Of a DNA stretch of 52,228 bases, positions 9,739-18,129 are shown piece by piece. A program made the position numbers and the translations under genes. The notes beneath the pieces were generated by a model. The model searched no databases and was not told where the DNA came from. It saw only the letters and a list, made by a program, of their open reading frames with translations. Source of the DNA: Gammaproteobacteria bacterium (GTDB taxonomy: Bacteria > Pseudomonadota > Gammaproteobacteria > Steroidobacterales > Steroidobacteraceae); the NCBI GenBank assembly GCA_020029535.1, contig JAIBJM010000022.1, positions 1 to 52,228 of the forward strand. Direction: 5' to 3'. How positions within the stretch are numbered: the first letter of the stretch is position 1; every line of letters starts with the position of its first letter.

Positions 9739-11156
9739 TGTTGATACCGGTAGTGCTGTCCGGAGGCTCGGGCACGCGTCTGTGGCCGCTGTCGCGCGAA
9801 CTGTATCCCAAGCAGCTGCTGCCGCTGGTGGGCGAACGCACCATGCTGCAGGAGACTGTGGCGCGATTGTCGGGTCTGGAGGTGGCGGCGCCCATCGTGG
9901 TCTGCAATGAAGCACACCGCTTCCTGGTGGCCGAACAGCTGCGCGTGGTGGGCCATACGGCGCGCGCCATCGTGCTGGAGCCCAAAGGCCGCAACACGGC
10001 GCCGGCCATTGCGCTGGCCGCGCATGCGGCGCTGGCTGATGGCGCCGCCGATGCGCTGTTGCTGGTGCTGCCCGCCGATCATGTGATCCGCAATGTGGCG
10101 GCCTTCCACAGCGCCGTACAGGTGGCGGCGCAGACGGCGCGGAGTGGCCGCCTGGTGACTTTCGGCGTGGTGCCGCAGGCCCCCGAAACCGGCTATGGCT
10201 ACATCCGCCGCGGCGCCGCCGAGGGCGGGGCATATCGCATCGCCAGCTTTGTCGAAAAACCGCCGCTGGAAAAAGCACGCGGGTATCTGCAGTCGGGCGA
10301 GTACTACTGGAACAGCGGCATGTTCCTGTTCGGCGCGCGCCGCTATCTGGAAGAGCTGCAGCGCCATGCGCCGGACATCGCCGCGGCCTGCAAGGCGTCC
10401 TTCGATGCCGCAAAGCGCGATCTGGATTTCCTGCGCGTCGATGCTGCGCAGTTCGAGGCCTGCCGCAGCGAATCCATCGACTACGCGGTGATGGAAAAGA
10501 CCGATGCCGCGCTGGTGGTGCCGCTGGATGCCGGCTGGAGCGACGTAGGGTCCTGGTCGGCGCTGCATGAGGCCTGCGATGCCGATGATCAGGGCAATGT
10601 GGTGCACGGTGACGTGCTGGCCGAAGACACCCACGGCAGCTATCTGTATTCGGAGAGCCGGCTGGTGGCCACTGTCGGCCTCACAGATCATGTGGTGGTG
10701 GAGACCAAGGACGCGGTGCTGGTGGCGCCGAAGAGCCGCGTGCAGGACGTCAAGGCGCTGGTGACGCGGCTGAAGAATGAAGGTCGCTATGAGCATTCGC
10801 TGCATCGTGAGGTGTTCCGTCCCTGGGGCAGCTACGACAGCATCGACAATGGCGAGCGCTTCCAGGTCAAGCGGCTGATGGTGCATCCCGGTGGTGTGCT
10901 GTCGCTGCAGATGCACCATCATCGCGCCGAACATTGGGTGGTGGTGTCGGGCACGGCGCGCATCACGCGCGGCGAGGAAGTTTTCCTGCTGGAAGAGAAT
11001 CAATCCACGTATATTCCGGTCGGTGTGCGTCATCGCATCGAGAATCCCGGCAAGATTCCACTGCACATCATCGAAGTGCAGTCGGGTGGCTATCTCGGCG
11101 AGGATGACATCGTGCGTTTCGAGGACAACTATGGCCGCCAGGGAACCAACACGTGA
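9738..11156 (+). CDS. manC: Mannose-1-phosphate guanylyltransferase / mannose-6-phosphate isomerase
   Basis: A 472-residue bifunctional enzyme (type II PMI/GMP, like AlgA, XanB and CpsB). It converts fructose-6-P to mannose-6-P and mannose-1-P plus GTP to GDP-mannose. The N-terminal pyrophosphorylase signature [15 protein letters not shown]...PKQ and the C-terminal cupin isomerase domain ([30 protein letters not shown]) are both complete. The ATG at 9738 sits 8 nt after GGAG (9726-9729); a GTG at 9735 is also in frame. It overlaps ugd upstream by 1 nt and manB downstream by 4 nt. Confidence 0.95.
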   Translation: MLIPVVLSGGSGTRLWPLSRELYPKQLLPLVGERTMLQETVARLSGLEVAAPIVVCNEAHRFLVAEQLRVVGHTARAIVLEPKGRNTAPAIALAAHAALADGAADALLLVLPADHVIRNVAAFHSAVQVAAQTARSGRLVTFGVVPQAPETGYGYIRRGAAEGGAYRIASFVEKPPLEKARGYLQSGEYYWNSGMFLFGARRYLEELQRHAPDIAAACKASFDAAKRDLDFLRVDAAQFEACRSESIDYAVMEKTDAALVVPLDAGWSDVGSWSALHEACDADDQGNVVHGDVLAEDTHGSYLYSESRLVATVGLTDHVVVETKDAVLVAPKSRVQDVKALVTRLKNEGRYEHSLHREVFRPWGSYDSIDNGERFQVKRLMVHPGGVLSLQMHHHRAEHWVVVSGTARITRGEEVFLLEENQSTYIPVGVRHRIENPGKIPLHIIEVQSGGYLGEDDIVRFEDNYGRQGTNT

Positions 11157-12508
11157 GCAAGCTGACCTGCTTCAAGGCCTATGACGTACGCGGCCGCATT
11201 CCCGGCGAACTGAACGAAGAACTGGCCTACCAGATCGGGCAGGCCTATGCCGGTTTCGTCAAACCGGACACGGTTGCGGTGGGTCGTGATATCCGCAAGT
11301 CCAGCACGGTGCTGTCGGCGGCGCTGATCCGCGGCCTCAACGATTCCGGTGTCGATGTGGCCGACATCGGCCTGTGCGGCACTGAAGGTGTCTACTACGC
11401 CACCTTCGCCGAAAAATTCGCTGGCGGCATCATGGTGACCGCCAGCCACAATCCGCCCGACTACAACGGCATGAAGTTCGTGCGCGAGCAGAGCCGGCCG
11501 ATCAGCGCCGATACGGGCCTGAAGGACATGCAGGCCATGATCGAGCAGGGCCGCCTGCCGCCGAAGGCGGCGCAGCCGGGCCACACCGCGCCGCGCGACA
11601 CCTCGGCCAGTTACCTGAAGCATCTGCTGGGCTACATCCAGGGTGCCAAGCTCAAGCCGCTGAAGGTGGTGGTCAATGCCGGCAATGGCGGCGCCGGGCT
11701 GATCGTCGATCAGCTGGAGCCGCATCTGCCATTCCAGTTCGTCAAGGTGCACCACAATCCGGACGGCAGCTTCCCCAATGGGGTGCCCAATCCCATGCTG
11801 GAGCAAAACCGCACCAGCACCATCGAGGCCATTCGCCGCTCCGGTGCGCAGGTGGGTCTGGCCTGGGACGGTGATTACGACCGTTGCTTCTTCTTCGACG
11901 AGCAGGGCGGTTTCATCGAGGGCTACTACCTGGTGGGCCTGCTGGCCGAATATTTCCTGCAGCGTTTTCCGGGCGCAAAGATCGTGCACGATCCGCGCCT
12001 GACCTGGAACACCATCGACCTGGTGCGCAAGTTCGGCGGCGAGCCGGTGCTGTGCAAGTCGGGCCACGCCTTCATCAAGCAGAAGATGCGCGAAGTCGAC
12101 GCCGTGTATGGCGGCGAGATGAGCGCCCATCATTACTTCCGCGACTTTGCCTACTGCGACAGCGGCATGATTCCGTGGCTGCTGGTGCTGGCCATCATGT
12201 CTGAAAGTGGCCGCAGTCTCTCGGAACTGGTGGGCGCTCGGCAGCGTCTGTTCCCGGCCAGCGGCGAGATCAATCGCGAGATCGCCGACAGCAAGGGCGC
12301 GTTGGCCAAGGTGCAGCAGCACTATGCCACCAGCGCCAGCAGCATCGACTTCACCGACGGCCTGTCGATGGAGTTTGCGCAGTGGCGGCTGAACCTGCGC
12401 GGTTCCAACACCGAGCCGCTGGTGCGGTTGAATGTCGAGTCGCGCGGCGATGAATCCTTGATGAAAGAAAAAACCGCCGACGTACTGCGTCTGCTCGACG
12501 CGGGCTGA
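11153..12508 (+). CDS. manB: Phosphomannomutase / phosphoglucomutase
   Basis: A 451-residue alpha-D-phosphohexomutase interconverting mannose-6-P and mannose-1-P, the step between the two manC activities. Visible are the N-terminal [11 protein letters not shown], the phosphoserine loop [11 protein letters not shown] (about residues 95-105), the metal loop DGDYDRC, the sugar-binding [10 protein letters not shown], and the phosphate-binding [10 protein letters not shown]. It starts at a GTG overlapping the manC stop (GTGA), indicating coupled translation. The next gene, an MFS transporter, follows after 34 nt. Confidence 0.95.
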   Translation: MSKLTCFKAYDVRGRIPGELNEELAYQIGQAYAGFVKPDTVAVGRDIRKSSTVLSAALIRGLNDSGVDVADIGLCGTEGVYYATFAEKFAGGIMVTASHNPPDYNGMKFVREQSRPISADTGLKDMQAMIEQGRLPPKAAQPGHTAPRDTSASYLKHLLGYIQGAKLKPLKVVVNAGNGGAGLIVDQLEPHLPFQFVKVHHNPDGSFPNGVPNPMLEQNRTSTIEAIRRSGAQVGLAWDGDYDRCFFFDEQGGFIEGYYLVGLLAEYFLQRFPGAKIVHDPRLTWNTIDLVRKFGGEPVLCKSGHAFIKQKMREVDAVYGGEMSAHHYFRDFAYCDSGMIPWLLVLAIMSESGRSLSELVGARQRLFPASGEINREIADSKGALAKVQQHYATSASSIDFTDGLSMEFAQWRLNLRGSNTEPLVRLNVESRGDESLMKEKTADVLRLLDAG

Positions 12509-12542
12509 CCGTCGCCCATCGCATGGCAGGGGAGAGCTACCG

Positions 12543-13835
12543 ATGCTCGGTATGACGCGTTACCAGTGGACGGTGCTGTTTGCCGCCTGGCTGGGCTGGG
12601 GCTTCGATGTTTTCGACAGCGTGCTGTTCAACTATGTGGCGCCCAACTGCGTTCCGGCGCTGCTGAACCTGGAAGTGGGTTCGCCCGAGGCACGCTCGGC
12701 GACGCTGCTGTGGACCGGCATCCTGACCTCGCTGCTGCTGCTGGGCTGGGCTGCCGGTGGCGTGCTGTTCGGCTATGTCTGCGACCGCATCGGGCGCCTG
12801 CGTACGCTGATGCTGACCATGCTGATGTATGCGCTGGGTACCGCGGCCTGCGCTTTCGCCACCGATATCTGGATGCTGATGGCGTTCCGCCTGATTGCCA
12901 GCCTGGGCATTGGCGGCGAATGGGCCGCCGGCGCATCGATGGTGGCCGAGGTGGTGCCGGAGAACCGGCGCGTCGAGGCCGGCGCGCTGCTGTACACCTC
13001 GGCGCCGTTCGGCCTGTTCCTGGCCACCTTCGTCAACTTCCAGGTGGCCGGCGTCTGGTTCCCTGACGACACTGTCAATTCGTGGCGCTATGTGTTCCTG
13101 TTCGGTCTGATACCGGCGGCGGCGGCCTTCCTGGTGCGGCTGTTCGTGCGCGAGCCCGAGCGCTGGACCCGCAATACCGAGCGCAGCCATACCCGGCTGC
13201 AGGACATCTTCACGCCGGAACTGCGGCGCATCACGCTGTGGGGCACCTTCGTGGCCGTGGTGGCACTGGTCACCTGGTGGAGCTGCAATGCCTTCATACC
13301 GACCATTGCCACCGGACTTGCGCGCGACGCGGCACTCGAGCGCGGTCTGGACCACAGCGCCACGCTGGCGTTGGTCGAGGGCTGGAAGGTGCGCGCCACG
13401 ACCTGGTTCAACGTGGGTGGATTGCTGGGCACCCTGCTGACCATTCCGTTTGCCAAGCGCGTCGGCCGCCGGCCCATGTTCATCACCTACTTCGCGCTGT
13501 CGTCGGCCGCCGTCCTCGCCACCTTCGGTCTGGATCTGCCGCCCGAGTCGCGATTGTGGATGCTGTTCCTGATCGGTGTGCCGGTGTTCGGCGTCTTCGG
13601 CGCTTTTCCGTACTACCTGCCGGAGCTGTTCCCCACCCGCGTGCGGGCTACAGGCTCGGGCTTCTGCTACAACATCGGCCGCGTGGTGGCCGCGGCCGGC
13701 CCCTTCATCGTCGGCGCCGTGGCCGCGCGGGGCGCCGCGCTGGAGACCATTTTCTACGTCGGCTTCGTGCCGTTGATCGGTGTGTTGCTGGGTTCGAAGA
13801 TCATCGAGACGCGTGGCACGCGACTGCAGGACTGA
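12543..13835 (+). CDS. MFS transporter (metabolite:H+ symporter type)
   Basis: A 430-residue inner-membrane protein with about 12 hydrophobic segments. TM1 carries GWGFDVFDS, the DxxD-like motif typical of NanT, aromatic-acid and SHS-type symporters. The loop 2-3 signature GYVCDRIGRLRTL and a second copy AKRVGRRPM are clear. The purine-rich stretch GGGGAGAG lies upstream of ATG 12543; ATG 12552 is an alternative. Its position inside a nucleotide-sugar operon suggests transport of a sugar, sugar acid or other metabolite, but the substrate is not determinable. Confidence 0.82.
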   Translation: MLGMTRYQWTVLFAAWLGWGFDVFDSVLFNYVAPNCVPALLNLEVGSPEARSATLLWTGILTSLLLLGWAAGGVLFGYVCDRIGRLRTLMLTMLMYALGTAACAFATDIWMLMAFRLIASLGIGGEWAAGASMVAEVVPENRRVEAGALLYTSAPFGLFLATFVNFQVAGVWFPDDTVNSWRYVFLFGLIPAAAAFLVRLFVREPERWTRNTERSHTRLQDIFTPELRRITLWGTFVAVVALVTWWSCNAFIPTIATGLARDAALERGLDHSATLALVEGWKVRATTWFNVGGLLGTLLTIPFAKRVGRRPMFITYFALSSAAVLATFGLDLPPESRLWMLFLIGVPVFGVFGAFPYYLPELFPTRVRATGSGFCYNIGRVVAAAGPFIVGAVAARGAALETIFYVGFVPLIGVLLGSKIIETRGTRLQD

Positions 13836-13843
13836 TAACTGAC

Positions 13844-14947
13844 ATGGATTTCATCGATCTGAAGGCTCAGTACCGGGCACTGCGCGAACCGATCAACCAG
13901 CGCATCCAGCAGGTGCTGGATCATGGCCAGTACATTCTCGGCCCCGAGACTGTCGAACTGGAACGCAGGCTGGCAGCCTATGTGGGCGCGAAGCATTGCA
14001 TCAGCGTGGCCAGCGGCACCGAGGCATTGCTGATTGCGCTGATGGCACTGGACGTCGGGCCGGGCGATGAAGTGATCACGGTGCCGTTCACCTTCGTCGC
14101 CACCGCCGAGGTGATCGCACTGGTGGGCGCCACGCCGGTGTTTGTCGATGTGGAGCCCGACACCTGCAACATGGATGTCAGCAAACTCGAAGCGGCCATC
14201 ACCGGCGATACGCGCGCCATCATTCCGGTCAGCCTGTACGGCCAGCCGGTCGACATGGACGAGATCAATGCCATTGCGGCCCGTCATGGCGGCATCACCG
14301 TCATCGAGGATGCGGCGCAGAGCTTCGGCGCCAGCTATCGGGGTCACCGCAGCGGGCATCTGTCGGCCATCGGCTGCACCAGTTTCTTCCCCAGCAAGCC
14401 ATTGGGCTGCTATGGCGACGGTGGTGCCATCTTCACCGACGACGACGGGATTGCGCGCGCCAGCACCGAGATCCGCGTGCATGGCCAGAGTGCCCGCTAT
14501 CACCACACCCGCATCGGCGTCGGCGGCCGCATGGACACGCTGCAGAGCGCCATCCTGCTGGCCAAGCTCGATCGTTTCGACTGGGAGGTGCAGCGGCGCA
14601 TTGCGCTGGGCGCGCGCTATGGCGAGGCGATTCGCGCCAGCGGCGCGCACGCAGCGCTGGTCAGCGTGCGGCCCGACCGCAGCAGCGTCTGGGCCCAGTA
14701 CACCGTACAGGTGGAACAACGCGATGCCGTGCAGAAGACGCTGCAGCAGGCCGGCATTCCAACGGCCGTGCACTATCCGAAGCCACTGCATCAGCAGCCG
14801 GCCTATCGTGAGCTGTGCGCGCCGGGTTCGTTTCCGGTCAGCGAAGCATTGGCCCAGCGCGTGCTGAGCCTGCCGATGAGCGCCGACCTCAGCGAAGCGG
14901 ATCAGGACCGCGTGGTACAGGCGCTGGCGCAGGCCACCACGACCTGA
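13844..14947 (+). CDS. DegT/DnrJ/EryC1/StrS sugar aminotransferase
   Basis: A 367-residue PLP enzyme of the sugar aminotransferase family. The PLP-binding lysine lies in SFFPSKPLGCYGDGGA (about residue 185), with SGTEALLIAL and VIEDAAQSFGA upstream and the RIGVGGRMD substrate loop downstream. It most resembles WbpE-type enzymes that aminate UDP-3-keto sugars, but the oxidase and acetyltransferase partners of that pathway are not in the window, so the substrate is uncertain. It begins 8 nt after the MFS stop and ends the plus-strand operon, 8 nt before the stop of the minus-strand signalling gene. Confidence 0.88.
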   Translation: MDFIDLKAQYRALREPINQRIQQVLDHGQYILGPETVELERRLAAYVGAKHCISVASGTEALLIALMALDVGPGDEVITVPFTFVATAEVIALVGATPVFVDVEPDTCNMDVSKLEAAITGDTRAIIPVSLYGQPVDMDEINAIAARHGGITVIEDAAQSFGASYRGHRSGHLSAIGCTSFFPSKPLGCYGDGGAIFTDDDGIARASTEIRVHGQSARYHHTRIGVGGRMDTLQSAILLAKLDRFDWEVQRRIALGARYGEAIRASGAHAALVSVRPDRSSVWAQYTVQVEQRDAVQKTLQQAGIPTAVHYPKPLHQQPAYRELCAPGSFPVSEALAQRVLSLPMSADLSEADQDRVVQALAQATTT

Positions 14948-14955
14948 GGAGCGGC

Positions 14956-17900
14956 TCAAGCCGATTCGGATTCGGCCTGGTTCTCTTCTTCGGGCGCCGG
15001 CGGCAGGATCAGCCGGCCCTTGCCATATTGAAGCAGTTGCACGAATTCCCGCGACGAGACTGCCTTGCTGTGCAGGTTGCCCTGTGACTGGTCGCAGGCC
15101 ATCTGCCAGAGGAAGTCCAGCTGTTCCTGGGTTTCGACGCCCTCGGCCACCGTGGTCATGCCGAAGCCGCGCGCCAGCGTGATGATGGTCTTGACCAGGA
15201 TCTTGCCCTGGGTGTCCTGCGGCACCTGCATGACGAAGGCGCGATCGATCTTCAGCGTATCGATGGGCAGTACGGCCAGTCGCGACAGCGACGAATAGCC
15301 GGTGCCGAAATCGTCGATGGCGATGCGCACGCCGTTGCTGCGCAACAGCTTCAGCTTTCTGACATCGGCCGCCGAATCCTCCTGCAACGCGCCTTCGGTG
15401 ATTTCGATATCCAGGCCCGAGCGCGCCGTCGACCAGCCCTCGGTGATGCGCAGGAAACTGGCGGCGAAGTCGGGCAGCCGCAGCTGCTGCGGAGAGATGT
15501 TGACGGCGATGCGCATCGGCGGCAGGCCCTCGCGCAACCATTGCTGACAGTCGGCTGCCGCCTGCTGGAGGATCCAGTCACTGACATCGAGGATCAGTCC
15601 ACTTGCTTCCAGCACTGGCAGGAACACGCCGGGAGCGACCAGCCCTGACTCGGGATCGCGCCAGCGCACCAGCGCCTCGACGCCCTCGATACGGCGCGTA
15701 ATGACATTGACCTTGGGCTGGTAATGCAGCTCGTATTCGCGCCGTTCCAGCGCCAGCCGCAGTTTGTGTTCCAGTGCCAGCCGACCCACCATCTCGGTGT
15801 GCTTCTGTGCGCTGTAGTGCAGTTGGCGTTCGCCGCTGACGCGCGCGTTGCGCAGCGCCGTCTCGGCATTCTGCACCAGCGTGTTGGCATCGTTGCCGTC
15901 TTCCGGATAGATCGCGAAACCGGTGCGTACCGCAATCGGCAATTGCCGCCCTTCGATGACGAAGGGCTCGTTCAGTAATACAGCAATCTGTTCGCGCGCG
16001 CGCGTCTGCCATTCGTCGGATGACTGATTGCCGATGTCGTATGCAATGCCGAAGGTGCCGCCGCCGAAGTGTGCCAGCTGTTCGGTATGCGGGAGGCGTC
16101 GTTTCAAGCGGTCGGCGACATGCTGTAGCAGCAGGTCGCCGGTGCGCCTGCCGAATGAGTCGTTGATGACGCTGAGCTGCTCGACGTCGATGATGGCTAC
16201 CATATGATGGTTGCGATGTCCGGCCGGACTGCCGATCAGACGGGCGATGCGCTCGACAAACAGCGATCGCTTGGCCAGGCCGGTCTGTGGATCGAAGTGC
16301 GACAGGAAGCGCACCCGCGTGTCCTTGCTCAGATATTGCAGCGCGAATGACAGATTGCCGGCCACCTCGCGCAGCATGTGCAGTTCCTCGTCGCCGACTG
16401 CTTCGGAGTCGCGCGCCGTCAGCAGCAGCACGCCTACCGGTGTGTCGTCGACCAGCAGCGGCAGGGCCGCCAGCGCATGTTGCCCGGTCGCCAACAGCAG
16501 CCGGCTGAAGGTGGCGGTGCCTTCCAGCTGCTGCGTGTTCTTGCAGATATAGGCTTGCCCGGTCTTCAGCACGCGGCCGACGATGCTGGTGTCGCGGGTG
16601 CCGGCGTCGGTGACTGCGGCACGCAGCGGTTCGGCCGTCTTGTCGTCGATGGCGCTCCAGATCACCGGCTGCAGTGTTGGCGAGCCGGGCGTCTTCCAGC
16701 AGGCGATGGCGGCGGTGTATCCACCCACACTGACGGCCAGCCGGCAGGTCTCCTGCAGCAGCTCGCTGCGGTCGCGGATTCGCACCACCAGGCTGTTGAC
16801 GCCGCTCAGCATGCGCAGCACGCGGTTCAGGCGCGCGATCTGCGCCTCCTGGCGTCGGTGCTCGCGCCGTATTTCTGCTTCTTCCTGTGCGCGCTGCACC
16901 GCCGGGGCCAGCCGGCGCAGGTTGCTCTTCAGTACATAGTCGGTGGCACCGCAGCGCAGTGCTTCAATGGCGCGCTCTTCGCCGATGGTGCCGGAGACGA
17001 AGATGAATGGAACGTCGGGCGCCGTCTCGCGCGCAATGGCCAGCGCCGACATGCCGTCGAACTGCGGCAGCGTGAAGTCCGAGAGGATCACATCGGGCGC
17101 GAAGGTGGCCAGCGCGTGGCGCAATTCTGCTTCGGTTTCGACGCGCTTCGCGACGCAGTGGACCCCGAACAGCTTGTCCGCGTATTTCATGTCGAACCCG
17201 ACGCCATTGTCCTTGACGAAGTACACGCGTTTCGATGGGCCGCCGGCCACATCCGGCTGCTGGTAACTTCCGACTTCTATCCGGGCCACCGGCTGTCGGC
17301 GCGTGAACTTGACGGCATTGGACAGCAGGTTCAGCAACACCTGCTCCAGCAGCGAGGCATCGCCACGGCATTCGGGCAGTGGCTGGATCGCAAACTCGAG
17401 CTTGCGGTCCGGCTCCGCGTTGCCCAGTTCCCGCGCGATGCGCTTCGCCATGGTGTCGAGCTGGATCGGCTGACGCTCCAGCGGTGCGCGACTGAAGCGG
17501 CAGAAAGTCAGCAGGTCTTCGATCAGCTGGTCCATGCGCTTGACGCCGCCGACCACGCGGTTGAGATGGCTGCGGCCCTCGTCGGTCAGCGTGTCGCCGT
17601 ATTCCTCGAGGAAGATCTCGGTGAAGCCGCGGATCGACAGCAGCGGCGAACGCAGATCGTGCGAGACCGAATACGAGAAGGACTCCATATCCTTGTAGGC
17701 TGCCGCCAACTCGGCGGCATGCTCGTGCTCGCGTTGCTGCAGGGCGGCGTTTTCGAGGCGCAGATTGCGGATGTCCAGCGCGCGCGCGATGACGGTGAGG
17801 ATTACATTGAGCTTGAAGGGCTTCAGCACATAGTCGAGTGCGCCCACCTGCATGGCCGCCACCGCCGTGTCGATGGTGCCGTGGCCGGTCATTACGATGC

Positions 17901-18129
17901 CGGCAATCTGCGGGTCCACATTGCGGGCCTTGCGGATCAGCTCGATGCCGTCGATGTCGGGCATCATCAGGTCGGTCAGCAGCAAATCGTGCTCGCCCGG
18001 GCGCAGGTTGCGCAGTGCCTCGCCTGCCGAACTGTAGCCGGTGGCCTTGAAACCCTCGTACTCCAGCGTATGACACAGCGCCTGCATCTGCGCCGTTTCG
18101 TCATCGACCACCAGCAGCCGGGCGCTCAT
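14956..18129 (-). CDS. Receiver-kinase-receiver-GAF-GGDEF-EAL signalling protein with internal fusion
   Basis: A 1057-residue cytoplasmic protein. In order: receiver (1-120, phospho-acceptor Asp53), histidine kinase helix (His157 in SVSHDLRSP), ATPase domain (about 240-322), second receiver (about 328-415, Asp351 in LSDF), GAF (about 450-600), GGDEF-like (about 605-775) and EAL (about 785-1040). The cyclase motif is GGGTF, so synthesis of cyclic-di-GMP is unlikely. The EAL domain keeps EAL (818-820), NIS, EITE, DDFGTGYSS, KIDR and AEGVE, so it probably degrades cyclic-di-GMP. At residues 323-328 the ATPase stops after its G1 box and runs directly into the second receiver, which lacks its first strand and acidic pair. 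Its start overlaps the hybrid kinase gene by 4 nt. Confidence 0.88.
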   Translation of the reverse strand: MSARLLVVDDETAQMQALCHTLEYEGFKATGYSSAGEALRNLRPGEHDLLLTDLMMPDIDGIELIRKARNVDPQIAGIVMTGHGTIDTAVAAMQVGALDYVLKPFKLNVILTVIARALDIRNLRLENAALQQREHEHAAELAAAYKDMESFSYSVSHDLRSPLLSIRGFTEIFLEEYGDTLTDEGRSHLNRVVGGVKRMDQLIEDLLTFCRFSRAPLERQPIQLDTMAKRIARELGNAEPDRKLEFAIQPLPECRGDASLLEQVLLNLLSNAVKFTRRQPVARIEVGSYQQPDVAGGPSKRVYFVKDNGVGFDMKYADKLFGVHCVAKRVETEAELRHALATFAPDVILSDFTLPQFDGMSALAIARETAPDVPFIFVSGTIGEERAIEALRCGATDYVLKSNLRRLAPAVQRAQEEAEIRREHRRQEAQIARLNRVLRMLSGVNSLVVRIRDRSELLQETCRLAVSVGGYTAAIACWKTPGSPTLQPVIWSAIDDKTAEPLRAAVTDAGTRDTSIVGRVLKTGQAYICKNTQQLEGTATFSRLLLATGQHALAALPLLVDDTPVGVLLLTARDSEAVGDEELHMLREVAGNLSFALQYLSKDTRVRFLSHFDPQTGLAKRSLFVERIARLIGSPAGHRNHHMVAIIDVEQLSVINDSFGRRTGDLLLQHVADRLKRRLPHTEQLAHFGGGTFGIAYDIGNQSSDEWQTRAREQIAVLLNEPFVIEGRQLPIAVRTGFAIYPEDGNDANTLVQNAETALRNARVSGERQLHYSAQKHTEMVGRLALEHKLRLALERREYELHYQPKVNVITRRIEGVEALVRWRDPESGLVAPGVFLPVLEASGLILDVSDWILQQAAADCQQWLREGLPPMRIAVNISPQQLRLPDFAASFLRITEGWSTARSGLDIEITEGALQEDSAADVRKLKLLRSNGVRIAIDDFGTGYSSLSRLAVLPIDTLKIDRAFVMQVPQDTQGKILVKTIITLARGFGMTTVAEGVETQEQLDFLWQMACDQSQGNLHSKAVSSREFVQLLQYGKGRLILPPAPEEENQAESESA

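Noticed and set aside
13800-13830. Sigma-54-like TGGCACGCGACTGCA near the end of the second MFS gene
   Set aside because: GG and GC are 9 nt apart instead of 10 and the site is inside a coding region upstream of a coupled gene.
16000-16100. Active diguanylate cyclase in the 1057-aa protein
   Set aside because: The GGDEF site reads GGGTF, lacking the catalytic acidic pair; only the EAL part looks active.
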